A stretch of DNA of 64,000 nt from a virus, in IMG/VR virus record IMGVR_UViG_3300045141_000107, positions 1 through 64,000 of that record. The stretch is one strand, 5' to 3'. A program made the translations under genes and the position numbers. Each line of letters begins with the position of its first letter. Position 1 is the first letter of the stretch. Below are positions 7,049-14,394 of this stretch, piece after piece. The notes beneath the pieces are model-generated. The model was not told the DNA's origin. It searched no databases and worked only from the letters and a program-made list of their open reading frames with translations.

Positions 7049-7402
7049 TTAGAAACTCAATGGCATGTCAAAGACAAAGTTCGTTGGGAACGGCTCGAAC
7101 CCACCCTGCTCATTATACACCAGGATGACGAAGGGGTACCCTAGTCTTTGCCGTAGAGCCTGAACAGCTACCACGTTGAAGTAAGCGTGTCCAGTTACCA
7201 GGAAGAATATCCTACTTCCTGGCCAGATTCTATCTACACTGGCGCGTATCTCGGCGGTCACATCCAGGATGTAGTCCCGCGTTAGTGGCCGCCGAGACAG
7301 AGTAGAGAGCGGGTAGAGAACTACCTGGTCCTGGAGCCAACTCTCCAGGACCGCCTTGTCATGATGATGCGGTGTCGCTGAGACTACTGTTAGCACCCGC
7401 AA
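7049..7402 (-). CDS. Alpha/beta protein with weak SAVED-like pattern
   Basis: 117 residues. N-terminal strand MRVLTVVSA, a central helix, then SRIFFLVTGHAYFNVVAVQALRQR and FVILVYNEQGGFEPF. The order (strand with hydrophobic-x-x-x-small motif, helix with A-x-x-L, strand ending in VY, then Gly-x-x-P) resembles the second half of SAVED domains, the cyclic-nucleotide sensors of CBASS. It is far shorter than a full SAVED domain, so this is only a resemblance. The start overlaps the small gene 7359..7505. Confidence 0.6.
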   Translation of the reverse strand: MRVLTVVSATPHHHDKAVLESWLQDQVVLYPLSTLSRRPLTRDYILDVTAEIRASVDRIWPGSRIFFLVTGHAYFNVVAVQALRQRLGYPFVILVYNEQGGFEPFPTNFVFDMPLSF

Positions 7403-7505
7403 CCTTCTGTTGTTGTGCTTTGTCCAGTTTCTTGCGTGTCTTCTCTGCCTTGACCATCTGCTTGGAGTACTTGGTGTTCAGCTCTTTGATCTTGTCCTTA
7501 GCCAC
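7359..7505 (-). CDS. Small lysine-rich protein (48 aa)
   Basis: GTG start at 7505, overlapping the stop of 7498..7953. The sequence MAKDKIKELNTKYSKQMVKA continues as a charged helix with K/Q repeats and a Ser-rich tail. It overlaps the first 44 bases of the next gene. Likely a small coiled coil; role unknown. Confidence 0.55.
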   Translation of the reverse strand: MAKDKIKELNTKYSKQMVKAEKTRKKLDKAQQQKVAGANSSLSDTASS

Positions 7506-7953
7506 GTTTCACTTTCCTTCGAACGGGGACCTCTTCGTCCTCCTCGTCTTCCTCTTCGTCCGGTTCTGCTACCTCTTCATCCTCCTCGTCTGGCTCTTCC
7601 ACATCACGCCTGGTAGCAAACAGCATGAGAATTTCGCCAAGCTCGTCATCGTAGTCCGTAACAGCAGTCAGGTCATAACCGCGTACCCGTAGTGGCTTGC
7701 GCACACCTTCGCGGATTTTGACCTTCTCCGTCTTGCTGGCAACGGGAATGACCACGGCCTTCTCGGCTTGCTCTAGCCGAATAAGCCTGCGCACCAGCTT
7801 CTCGTACTCTGGGTTACGCGACCCAGGTGCACGTCCTTTAGGGACATCGTCCCTGCTAATTGTTCTGGCAACGACGATTTTACCGTTGCTCGGCAGGGCC
7901 TCTTCCGGCTCATCGTCCACAGGGACCCGCCTCTTCTTACGCACCATCACCAT
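7498..7953 (-). CDS. Hypothetical protein with acidic tail
   Basis: ATG 7953 with AAGGAG upstream. A basic N terminus (MVMVRKKRRVPV), a folded middle (residues 30-110, with GSRNPEYEKLVRRLIRLEQAEK) and a tail of about 35 residues of E/D ending in a basic VRRKVKRG. Same acid-plus-basic style as the proteins at 3598, 5244, 28453 and 35502. Function unknown. Confidence 0.65.
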   Translation of the reverse strand: MVMVRKKRRVPVDDEPEEALPSNGKIVVARTISRDDVPKGRAPGSRNPEYEKLVRRLIRLEQAEKAVVIPVASKTEKVKIREGVRKPLRVRGYDLTAVTDYDDELGEILMLFATRRDVEEPDEEDEEVAEPDEEEDEEDEEVPVRRKVKRG

Positions 7954-7994
7954 GTGCTGTCTCCTTGCTGGCACCCTTTGCTGCCATACAAGGC

Positions 7995-8024
7995 AGTATA
8001 CAACGGCAGGCTTCCAGTTGGCAA
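7995..8024 (-). promoter_or_regulatory. Sigma-70-like promoter
   Basis: Minus strand: -35 TTGCCA, 18-base spacer, -10 TATACT. No GGAC-N-GTCC in the spacer, unlike the promoters at 69, 7014 and 28381. Located in the gap before 7498..7953. Confidence 0.65.
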
Positions 8025-8044
8025 ATAGGCAGCTTGCAGTGGAA

Positions 8045-8152
8045 CTAGTCTCTTCCAGTTATCCTTACCAGAGCTACCAATGCGAATATGAGGATCGCCC
8101 CTGAAATAACACCCATGAGGAAACTTATAACGTCCACGGTATACGTAGGCAC
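8045..8152 (-). CDS. Small single-pass membrane protein (35 aa)
   Basis: GTG start at 8152 overlapping the stop of the upstream gene (TAGTG, the same junction type as at 649 and 25979). The sequence FLMGVISGAILIFALVALV is one membrane segment with a short basic tail RITGRD. Too short to classify. Confidence 0.5.
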   Translation of the reverse strand: MPTYTVDVISFLMGVISGAILIFALVALVRITGRD

Positions 8153-8478
8153 TAGTATTCCCTGGGAATCATACCTGGGATATCTGCGGGGTCAATGGGT
8201 GCTTGATCCCAATTGCCGCTGGTCTCCAAGCCAGGTTCACCATTGTACATATTCAATGGCTTGAGGCCGTGCTCTTCCAGCCGCCGCGCTAGCTCTATGG
8301 TTTCAGCGCCATCAGCCCGCACAAGCTCAGTTGACAATATCGTCAGCTCGGTATTCAACTCAGAATACTCGATCTCGTTGATGTAGCCAAAGATACGCAA
8401 TGCTTCTACTATGGCACGCATATCCTTGCTAGACTGTTCGATTGTCTTCAAGAACGAGCTTGCTGTGTTCCTAGCCAT
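8152..8478 (-). CDS. Helical hypothetical protein
   Basis: 108 residues, mostly helical (SSFLKTIEQSSKDMRAIVEALRIFG), with a Pro-rich C terminus. Its start overlaps the end of the ThyA-like gene by 31 bases. No family recognised. Confidence 0.6.
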   Translation of the reverse strand: MARNTASSFLKTIEQSSKDMRAIVEALRIFGYINEIEYSELNTELTILSTELVRADGAETIELARRLEEHGLKPLNMYNGEPGLETSGNWDQAPIDPADIPGMIPREY

Positions 8479-9584
8479 TTCCTAACCTCCTCGTGGGGTA
8501 TACCCATACTGCTAAGCTCCAGGTGTGCTGCATCCAGGATGTCTGCATACACTGCACGCAGTTTGTTCCAGCGGTACTGGCAATACATACGTAACATAAG
8601 CGCCCTGAACTCTGTGTTGTCTGGGAGTATGTCAAATGCCATGTCGTCAAAGCTGCGCTTGAATGCCCTGTAACTGAGCAATGTACGAATCACGTCGGTC
8701 CAGTACAGACCCACGGTGTTGTACATATCTTTGACGTCTATCTCGCCACCACCCCGCACTATACTTTCGTATCTGCGCAGGTTATCTGCAATCTCGTCAC
8801 TGGCCTGCATTGACGATGGCTGCACGTAATTGTAGATGTCGAACGCAGACACCCGCCTTGCCTCAGCATATTTATCTGCGTAGACGTGAAAGCTATCCTG
8901 CACTATGAACATGGTACCCACTGGGATATTCAGCGAAGCCGCAACCCACTCCTGTACATGCGACCACTGAACCATGTTGTACGGGATGCCCCAGATGGCA
9001 TCATTGCTACGAATAACCTGCATCCAATCCAGCTTGCCTTCTCTAATCATGGCATGCGCGTAGACGTTGCAAGCTCTGTCCACAGTGTTTACGGTGAAGT
9101 TGTCATGCAGGGGGTGGCTCATGACCATACTGGCTTGTCTGCTGTCAGGGTCACGCTTGAGTGTTTCAATTACATGCTCAAGCTGGTCAACCTTGGCACC
9201 AATCAGATCGAAGTGCCGCAGTCTTTCACCATACGCCGCATTGAAACGCATCACTCCCAACTGCCAATGCGGTGTACCACGCGACCCATCACCCTGGATG
9301 TCGATGATACCACTATTGTAGAACGACAATGCTTGTGCATCGTTCTGGCCTGTGATAATCTGCAATGCCTCAGCCAGTGCAAACGGAAGATTGAGCACTC
9401 TACCAAAGCAGCTTGTCAGCCTCTTGCGTGGGTGATGTATGAGAACGGTGGTGGGGTGCAACTCCATCGTGCGCTTACCCCTGGGAGAAGTCTCGGTACC
9501 TTTTGATAGCAGAACCTCAATCACTCCAGCGTAATAGTCATTTACGCCGTCTGCTACAAAATTCCAACCTTTGCTTTCTTTCAT
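8448..9584 (-). CDS. Thymidylate synthase family protein (ThyA-like)
   Basis: 378 residues. It carries a phosphate-loop-like SPRGKRTM (33-40), AYGERLRH (117), DPDSRQ (145-150), the nucleophile Cys172 in DRACN, IRSND (191-195) and GIPYN (199-203). Asn203 fits a dUMP-type pyrimidine pocket rather than the Asp of dCMP hydroxymethylases. The DRACN context replaces the usual PCH of classical ThyA and fits the divergent branch that includes pyrimidine hydroxymethylases. It could make dTMP or 5-hydroxymethyl-dUMP; the second would suit the hypermodification operon at 21.7-26.9 kb. This choice is inference. Confidence 0.85.
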   Translation of the reverse strand: MKESKGWNFVADGVNDYYAGVIEVLLSKGTETSPRGKRTMELHPTTVLIHHPRKRLTSCFGRVLNLPFALAEALQIITGQNDAQALSFYNSGIIDIQGDGSRGTPHWQLGVMRFNAAYGERLRHFDLIGAKVDQLEHVIETLKRDPDSRQASMVMSHPLHDNFTVNTVDRACNVYAHAMIREGKLDWMQVIRSNDAIWGIPYNMVQWSHVQEWVAASLNIPVGTMFIVQDSFHVYADKYAEARRVSAFDIYNYVQPSSMQASDEIADNLRRYESIVRGGGEIDVKDMYNTVGLYWTDVIRTLLSYRAFKRSFDDMAFDILPDNTEFRALMLRMYCQYRWNKLRAVYADILDAAHLELSSMGIPHEEVRKWLGTQQARS

Positions 9585-9602
9585 GCTTGTGTTGCCTTAC
9601 AC

Positions 9603-10025
9603 CTACATTGTACTGGCTGGACCATCGCGCCGCCATACCGGGAAATACACATTAGATCTGTATACGTGCCCGTATCTGTTAGCTATAGACATCTTGCCCT
9701 TGTTGAGTCTACCCTGCCTTACTAAGGACTCGAGCATCTGCCACAGACTGTTCTTGTTTTGGAACTGAGTGATAAGCACCAGCTCTTTAGCAGTAAATGG
9801 CCCTAAGACCAGAGCAGCATATTCACAGCACTGTTGATACAAATCATCCAGTGTTTTATCACGTCCAGATTTGCGCTCGTCGAACGGTACTTTGCGCTCG
9901 CAATCATTTACAGTCCGGGCTATGTCATAACTCAGGGCTATGCGATAGCTAGGGCAATAGAATCCACCACCCTGGCGTTCTCGTAGCAGCTTGCAATCGA
10001 AGCAACTGCTAATCTGCCAGGACAC
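9603..10025 (-). CDS. Cys-rich protein with winged-helix-like C terminus
   Basis: Residues 8-45 contain FDCK, FYCP and DCER, a probable metal site. The second half (FTAKELVLITQFQNKNSLWQ, then SLVRQGRLNKG) has the pattern of a winged helix with a beta wing. This would suit a small DNA-binding regulator. The GTG start overlaps the end of 10009..10395. Confidence 0.6.
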   Translation of the reverse strand: MSWQISSCFDCKLLRERQGGGFYCPSYRIALSYDIARTVNDCERKVPFDERKSGRDKTLDDLYQQCCEYAALVLGPFTAKELVLITQFQNKNSLWQMLESLVRQGRLNKGKMSIANRYGHVYRSNVYFPVWRRDGPASTM

Positions 10026-10395
10026 CCGCCCATCTCCGCAGCTTCTGGTAATCTTCCTCGTACATGAAGATTCGCCAGTACAGGTATTTCCCCCTGCGGC
10101 CTACGGTTCTGCGGTGGTAGACAGCGCATATGCCTACGCTGTCTGGGACTTGCACAACGTCTTTTATACCGCGGAGTATACTACGTACGCTCCCGTAGCC
10201 ACCAAGCGAGTCGGTCCGCTTCACTTGGAATGCGTAAAGCTTGCGTCCCAACCAGATGTTGTCCAGTATCGACCTGCTCTGGCTGCTGCGTATCGCCACC
10301 AGCTTGTACGGGAGTTCCTCCCCTATCTTTCTTATTTCGTTTTCCTTTGTTTGACCCCAAGCCTTTCTTGAACCTTTTCTTGTCCACACCATCAC
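10009..10395 (-). CDS. Possible PD-(D/E)XK nuclease-like protein
   Basis: 128 residues. YKLVAIRSSQSRSILDNIW followed by KLYAFQVKRTD has the order expected of a small Holliday-junction-resolvase-like nuclease core (Asp, then strand with x-V-K), with Gln in place of the usual Glu. The rest is basic. The match is by pattern only. Starts next to the stop of the Zn-finger gene 10392..10937. Confidence 0.5.
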   Translation of the reverse strand: MMVWTRKGSRKAWGQTKENEIRKIGEELPYKLVAIRSSQSRSILDNIWLGRKLYAFQVKRTDSLGGYGSVRSILRGIKDVVQVPDSVGICAVYHRRTVGRRGKYLYWRIFMYEEDYQKLRRWAGVLAD

Positions 10396-10937
10396 TTAGC
10401 CAATCCGGGTGATACAAAGCAGGATTGGCAAGTCCATGGAAAGAACTTTGAAGAAGGCCTTCTTTCCATAATCCGTGGTACTCGAAGAAGAGACGCCCTT
10501 CCATCACAGAGGGGGCACTCAACACTAGGTAAACGGTTGTGTGCCCAGAATGTTCCCCTAAGACGTTGGGCAACCCCTTCAGGGCATCCAGCGCTCGACG
10601 GGATTCCAAGTTTAGGAGAACGTAGAGTGGTGCCACAATGCACGCAGGTCCACACATCTTCTCTAGCGGTTTGGGCCATGAGGCCCCACTGATGGTAACG
10701 TTGCTTGCGTTGGATCCAGGGTCGCTTGCGGGTGTAGTCATTGTAGGTTAGTGCTACTCCATCTGGTGGGAACTTGATTACACACCCAAGGCAACGCTTC
10801 GGGGTTACCCGTATACCCTGATAGTGTGTGAGTAGTATGAAACAGGGTCTGTTGCAGACTTTACAGGTGCGGCTCATGCCGTCTGTGGGCAACGTGTACG
10901 TGCCATGTTTCAGGATACGGTCCTCCAATTCAAACAT
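10392..10937 (-). CDS. Multi-zinc-finger protein
   Basis: 181 residues with several Cys pairs: CKVCNRPC and CLGC near the N terminus, CVHCG near residue 95, CPLCDG near 140 and CQSC near 168. These give two or three zinc ribbons and a basic surface, likely for nucleic acid. A same-strand ORF at 10181..10741 in another frame is a shadow. Start overlaps the stop of the methyltransferase-like gene. Confidence 0.65.
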   Translation of the reverse strand: MFELEDRILKHGTYTLPTDGMSRTCKVCNRPCFILLTHYQGIRVTPKRCLGCVIKFPPDGVALTYNDYTRKRPWIQRKQRYHQWGLMAQTAREDVWTCVHCGTTLRSPKLGIPSSAGCPEGVAQRLRGTFWAHNRLPSVECPLCDGRASLLRVPRIMERRPSSKFFPWTCQSCFVSPGLAK

Positions 10938-11499
10938 CTAGCACACCCCACTGTTCAGCCATCGCGGCTGCAATGCCAGGGAAGGTGATGCTGCGTATCT
11001 TACCACGGTCTATACTAGATACATTGTCCAGACGGCGTGTATGAAACCGATGCGGCACATACTTGGTAGGTCTCAACAGGGGTAGGTTCTTGAGCCACAG
11101 GTGTGTCTTCTTGCGCTCTGTGTGCCCGTACTGCCAGGGATGAATCATCTGGTCTGGCTGTCTTATGCGTGTGCTTATAAGACCCACAGGATTCTCGATA
11201 CAGATACGGCGTATAGGTGCATTCATAAGCACGCGCACAAACTCTAGTGCCTCGCGCGTAAGCGCCTTGCGTCCAGGAGCGCGGTACCACACTGCACCCG
11301 AAATAGCCAGGTACGTGCAGGGTGGGTGTGCGATCATAATGTCCCAGCCGTCGTGGAGTATGTTTCGTACGTCTCCACGGTAATGGTAGCCAGGGTTACT
11401 TTCGCTACGCTGTAAATCACAAGACACAGCAAAATGCCCGCGAGCAGAGAATGCATCGCGGACATGACCTGAGAACTCGCATGCCACCAGCACGCGCAC
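10930..11499 (-). CDS. C5-cytosine methyltransferase-like protein
   Basis: GTG 11499 gives MRVLVACEFSGHVRDAF, matching the SAM-binding motif I of C5-methyltransferases. AHPPCTYL holds the Pro-Cys of motif IV and IENP matches the Glu-Asn of motif VI. At 190 residues it lacks a normal target-recognition domain, as do similar short phage homologues. It could methylate cytosine or modify pyrimidines otherwise; the catalytic Cys and Glu are both present. The earlier in-frame start is unlikely because it would lie within the preceding gene. Confidence 0.7.
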   Translation of the reverse strand: MRVLVACEFSGHVRDAFSARGHFAVSCDLQRSESNPGYHYRGDVRNILHDGWDIMIAHPPCTYLAISGAVWYRAPGRKALTREALEFVRVLMNAPIRRICIENPVGLISTRIRQPDQMIHPWQYGHTERKKTHLWLKNLPLLRPTKYVPHRFHTRRLDNVSSIDRGKIRSITFPGIAAAMAEQWGVLDV

Positions 11500-11504
11500 A
11501 CTGA

Positions 11505-11714
11505 TTACGTGCCTTTGCAGCGATTCATCACATCGTTCTGGTACTGAGCAAGCGCCATAATCGCCGCGTTTACACGCGAACAAATCATCAACGCTTCCAG
11601 CGTAGCACCCTTGTCTTCAACCACGCCCAGAACCTCGAGGTTGAAGGCTTTGTTCAGGTGTTCGTCAACTTGTCTCTCTGTAGCTAGTGCCAGCTCGGCT
11701 AAAGTGCTTACCAC
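11505..11714 (-). CDS. Small helical protein
   Basis: 69 residues, GTG start, mostly helical (LAELALATERQVDEHLNKAF, LEALMICSRVNAAIMALAQ). TATAGT ends six bases before the GTG, so the mRNA is probably leaderless. Function unknown. Confidence 0.6.
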   Translation of the reverse strand: MVSTLAELALATERQVDEHLNKAFNLEVLGVVEDKGATLEALMICSRVNAAIMALAQYQNDVMNRCKGT

Positions 11715-11720
11715 CCACCC

Positions 11721-11750
11721 ACTATAACTGTCGCAGCTAATCTAGCGCAA
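11721..11750 (-). promoter_or_regulatory. Promoter for a leaderless gene
   Basis: Minus strand: -35 TTGCGC, 18-base spacer with GACAGT at its end, -10 TATAGT, and a GTG start codon six bases after the -10 box, where transcription is expected to begin. Confidence 0.7.
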
Positions 11751-11766
11751 TCCCCACGTTGAGCAG

Positions 11767-12045
11767 TTACTGAGCAGTTTGTGAGCCAGTCTGGGGCTTG
11801 TACTGCGCAGCGAGCTTGTCAGCTTCATCCAGGTGCTTGCGAATCACTTCATGTCGGTTACCCCTGGCAGCAAGAATGTGCTTGCTGTCTACAGACAAAC
11901 CAAGGCGCGTGCCATCTGGGTGTTTGATATAGATGCGCATCAAGCCCGTCTTCTTGCGCACCACAACCCTGACCATAGTGGGGCCATCACTCGTGTCAAA
12001 AACGGTCTTGTGTACAGGGGTCGTCCAACCATTGTCTGAAGCCAT
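11767..12045 (-). CDS. Hypothetical 92-aa protein
   Basis: MASDNGWTTPVHKTVF, then beta-rich TMVRVVVRKKTGLMRIYIKHPDG and a helical C terminus. ATG 12045 lies seven bases after a TATAGT box (12053..12058). No family recognised. Confidence 0.6.
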   Translation of the reverse strand: MASDNGWTTPVHKTVFDTSDGPTMVRVVVRKKTGLMRIYIKHPDGTRLGLSVDSKHILAARGNRHEVIRKHLDEADKLAAQYKPQTGSQTAQ

Positions 12046-12052
12046 AGCAGCT

Positions 12053-12082
12053 ACTATACACCTCCACCCCGTCCTGAAACAA
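12053..12082 (-). promoter_or_regulatory. Promoter inside the 3' end of the upstream gene
   Basis: Minus strand: -35 TTGTTT, 18-base spacer with AGGACGGGG, -10 TATAGT, seven bases before ATG 12045. It overlaps the last codons of 12054..12614. Confidence 0.55.
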
Positions 12083-12614
12083 TCCGCATCTCTGCCATAC
12101 GCCACATACTCTCTCGATCCAGCGCGTTTACGTACATCTGGAAATCTTTCGTTAAGGCATCCAACGCTTCTTCGAGTACGATAAGGTTATCCAGTTCGCG
12201 TTCCATACCAGATATACGCTTACTGGCCTGAACCTTACCGTGTATAGCGTCAACGTAGATCTTGCTGCTACGCTCTGGGGCAAATATGCGGAATAGCCTT
12301 TTCTTAGCTCGGTCCAGTCTGCGCTCTGCGGCTTTCTTCTCACCCCTGGTTATGCCGAGCAAAGCGTTGACACGAGCAAACTGCGCTGCCCAATACGACT
12401 GTAGCGCTCTCAGTTCACGTGGCTGCACCATTGTGATGTCAGTAGGGAAAGCATCGTCTTTGGTAATGTCCGGCATCTGGGCTGGAAATGGTATACTGAG
12501 TCGTGCCAGTGTTTCGAGCAGTTCCGCCCTTGGAACTACCATTTCCAGGCTTTGGATCATACGTGGCGTCAGTGGTGCTACTGCCGCTATATTCGTATGG
12601 TCCTTAGCGGGCAT
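12054..12614 (-). CDS. Long helical hypothetical protein
   Basis: 186 residues. Residues about 75-185 are almost entirely charged helix (RGEKKAAERRLDRAKKRLFRIF, then GMERELDNLIVLEEALDALTKD), likely a coiled coil. No recognised family. The start overlaps the end of 12604..12945. Confidence 0.6.
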   Translation of the reverse strand: MPAKDHTNIAAVAPLTPRMIQSLEMVVPRAELLETLARLSIPFPAQMPDITKDDAFPTDITMVQPRELRALQSYWAAQFARVNALLGITRGEKKAAERRLDRAKKRLFRIFAPERSSKIYVDAIHGKVQASKRISGMERELDNLIVLEEALDALTKDFQMYVNALDRESMWRMAEMRIVSGRGGGV

Positions 12615-12945
12615 CTATCCACTCCTTACCGCAACCAGGATGTGGGCACCTAGCGAGAAGCCCGTCCGGCAAGTCGTTTCCCCGATACGTTTCCACGACC
12701 GTTCCGTCCAGCGGACAAACCAACGCTACGATAAACCCCCTTCGGTTTCCTATCAGTTGCGCTAGATTGAGTTTGTCCATGTCGTTCTGTGTCAGGGCTA
12801 TCCTCTTGCTCAGGTGGCCTTTGACTTCGCTTCCCATTGCGCTTGGCCGCCAGTTGAAGTTGACAAAACCTGCAACCGGATAGACCTTCGAGCGATTTTG
12901 CGTTCTGGTGCTTTTTGTAGATCCCTTTGAGGTGCCAGCAGGCAT
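12604..12945 (-). CDS. Zinc-binding hypothetical protein
   Basis: 113 residues. The C terminus holds VCPLDG and CPHPGCG, a four-ligand zinc ribbon. The basic N terminus (GTSKGSTKSTRTQNRSK) overlaps, in the +1 frame, the upstream ORF 12650..13180. ATG 12837 is an alternative start. This frame looks protein-like throughout, so it is preferred where the two overlap. Confidence 0.55.
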   Translation of the reverse strand: MPAGTSKGSTKSTRTQNRSKVYPVAGFVNFNWRPSAMGSEVKGHLSKRIALTQNDMDKLNLAQLIGNRRGFIVALVCPLDGTVVETYRGNDLPDGLLARCPHPGCGKEWIDAR

Positions 12946-13180
12946 GGCAGAGTATTAGAACCTTCTTTCCAACAGAATGGTACTGTGGTGCGTCTTTGTC
13001 GGAGCCGCTTACTGAGTAATACTTACGTTCTCCGCACAGAGCGCAAGTATATCTGCTTATCTGTACCTCAAACGGGTCGAATGTAGGGTGGGACTTACCT
13101 GGGTTCTTTGCTTCCCACTTCAAGCGCGCTTTGTGGAGAAGCAACCAGTGCCTCTTTTGCCACGTCTCCAGCTTTACCAT
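12650..13180 (-). CDS. Zinc-finger protein, C-terminal part doubtful
   Basis: From ATG 13180, MVKLETWQKRHWLLLHKARLK is followed by YTCALCGER and, about 30 residues on, LCHACW, then GCRFC: a zinc finger resembling an HNH-type or Zn-ribbon core. After about residue 95 the sequence turns Gln/Arg/Ser-rich and runs under the next gene in another frame for almost 300 bases, so the C-terminal half may not be selected as protein. See the overlap pattern in the findings. Confidence 0.5.
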   Translation of the reverse strand: MVKLETWQKRHWLLLHKARLKWEAKNPGKSHPTFDPFEVQISRYTCALCGERKYYSVSGSDKDAPQYHSVGKKVLILCHACWHLKGIYKKHQNAKSLEGLSGCRFCQLQLAAKRNGKRSQRPPEQEDSPDTERHGQTQSSATDRKPKGVYRSVGLSAGRNGRGNVSGKRLAGRASR

Positions 13181-13192
13181 GTGTATGCCTAC

Positions 13193-13221
13193 AGTATACA
13201 GGCTGGGACGTTCTGGCAGCA
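13193..13221 (-). promoter_or_regulatory. Putative promoter (weak -35)
   Basis: Minus strand: -35 TGCTGC, 17-base spacer with GAACGTCCC, -10 TATACT then GTAGGC, 12 bases before ATG 13180. The GTCCC in the spacer resembles the palindromic promoters. Confidence 0.4.
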
Positions 13222-13222
13222 C

Positions 13223-13582
13223 TCAGGGTTTTGTAAGATCCTCGATAGTGGACTTTACCTCTGCAAGCTCTTCGTCACTGGATGTTTCCAGGTGTTGATG
13301 AATTAGCTCGTTGCGCCCCTCAGGCAAGGCCCGGATGATCTCGTCCAGTTTCAGATGGATAGCAGCACTATCACGGTTCTGGGTATTCTGGATAATGAAC
13401 ACTAGCAAGAACGTGAGTACCGTAGTCCCGGTATTGATAACCAACTGCCACGTATCAGAGAAACCAAATATCGGTCCCGATATGGCCCACACCACACATG
13501 CAGCAAGCGAGATCACAAATGCCAGTGGGTGTCCGGTCCAGTTACCAACCAGGGTTGAAAACCGCGTAAAAGCAGCTTTCAT
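13223..13582 (-). CDS. Low-affinity iron permease family membrane protein
   Basis: 119 residues from ATG 13582 (ATGA overlap with the upstream stop). It matches the small PF04120 type: FTRFSTLVGNWTGHPLAFVISLAACVVWAI, then the signature GFSDTWQLVINTG and a second membrane segment ending IIQNTQNRDSAAIHLKLDEIIRAL. Two membrane helices with a cytoplasmic helical tail. The family name comes from a yeast iron transporter, and the role of short bacterial members is not established. Rare in phages; probably host-derived. Confidence 0.85.
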   Translation of the reverse strand: MKAAFTRFSTLVGNWTGHPLAFVISLAACVVWAISGPIFGFSDTWQLVINTGTTVLTFLLVFIIQNTQNRDSAAIHLKLDEIIRALPEGRNELIHQHLETSSDEELAEVKSTIEDLTKP

Positions 13583-14394
13583 TGGCCTGCCTGCGTAAGA
13601 CGTAGACAGTTTAGATTCTGCCTGCAATTGGCAAACATTCTATCGCCAGGTTGAACATGACCCTTATCATCCATGGTACAACCATGTGCAGGAAGTGTGC
13701 CATCCTTACGGTGCTGACGCAAGATTTTGTACTGAGCACGTAGCTGGTTGATTAGTGCCATATCCCGATGCACAGGCAGCTCAAAGTACTCTTGCGTGTT
13801 CTTATTCTCAAACCACAAGATGGCCTTGTTGATGTGGAGCGCCTGCATGTAGTTGTGTATCTGCCAGTTGTACCCTTGCAGATGATCAGGCAGTTTCTTG
13901 CTACGTGCTATCTCCTTGAAGATGGCATCATTGGCACCCTTCACATCGACGACGTAAACTTCCCCATCTATCTCAATTACGTCGTCAGGTGTTCCGGCCA
14001 CAAACCACGGCAGATACTCCACCATTTCCTCTTGCGCGTGTACCTTTAGGTACCCGTGCCGCTGCATGCGTAGAAATATCGTGTGCCATCTAAGGTGTCG
14101 CCAATGCCCATCGTCGAACAGGTTGTTGGTATGGGGGTTGTCATCCAGACGTCCTTCCATACCATTGATAGCAAGCATCTGTTCACGTAAGCAGCGCTTG
14201 GAACCAGATGGGCTGAAGTAAGTCTTCTGCCGTGGTAGGTTACGAGCCATGATGAGTTTGGCAGCAAACAGTGCCTCAGACTTGGTGAAGTTACCAAGGT
14301 CTTGCGTGATCAGGAACTGGTCTACTAGGGACGTCAGTACCTTGTCCGGATCACGCCTGTTTTTGAGGTACTGTTTGATGTCAAAGCCAGGCAT
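13579..14394 (-). CDS. RecB/Cas4-like PD-(D/E)XK exonuclease
   Basis: 271 residues from ATG 14394 (TAATG junction). It has SGSKRCLREQML, an N-terminal helix typical of these nucleases, then GTPDDVIEIDGEVYVVDVKGAN, the D...D-x-K catalytic core, and a later QIHNYMQAL with the conserved Gln-x-x-x-Tyr. A late CRQNLNCLRLTQ may add Fe-S or zinc ligands. It probably processes DNA ends in recombination with the RecA-like protein. Confidence 0.75.
   Translation of the reverse strand: MPGFDIKQYLKNRRDPDKVLTSLVDQFLITQDLGNFTKSEALFAAKLIMARNLPRQKTYFSPSGSKRCLREQMLAINGMEGRLDDNPHTNNLFDDGHWRHLRWHTIFLRMQRHGYLKVHAQEEMVEYLPWFVAGTPDDVIEIDGEVYVVDVKGANDAIFKEIARSKKLPDHLQGYNWQIHNYMQALHINKAILWFENKNTQEYFELPVHRDMALINQLRAQYKILRQHRKDGTLPAHGCTMDDKGHVQPGDRMFANCRQNLNCLRLTQAGQ

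Noticed and set aside
10181-10741. 186-aa minus-strand ORF
   Set aside because: It lies across two better ORFs (10009..10395 and 10392..10937) with clear zinc motifs and a tight junction; its own sequence has no domain.
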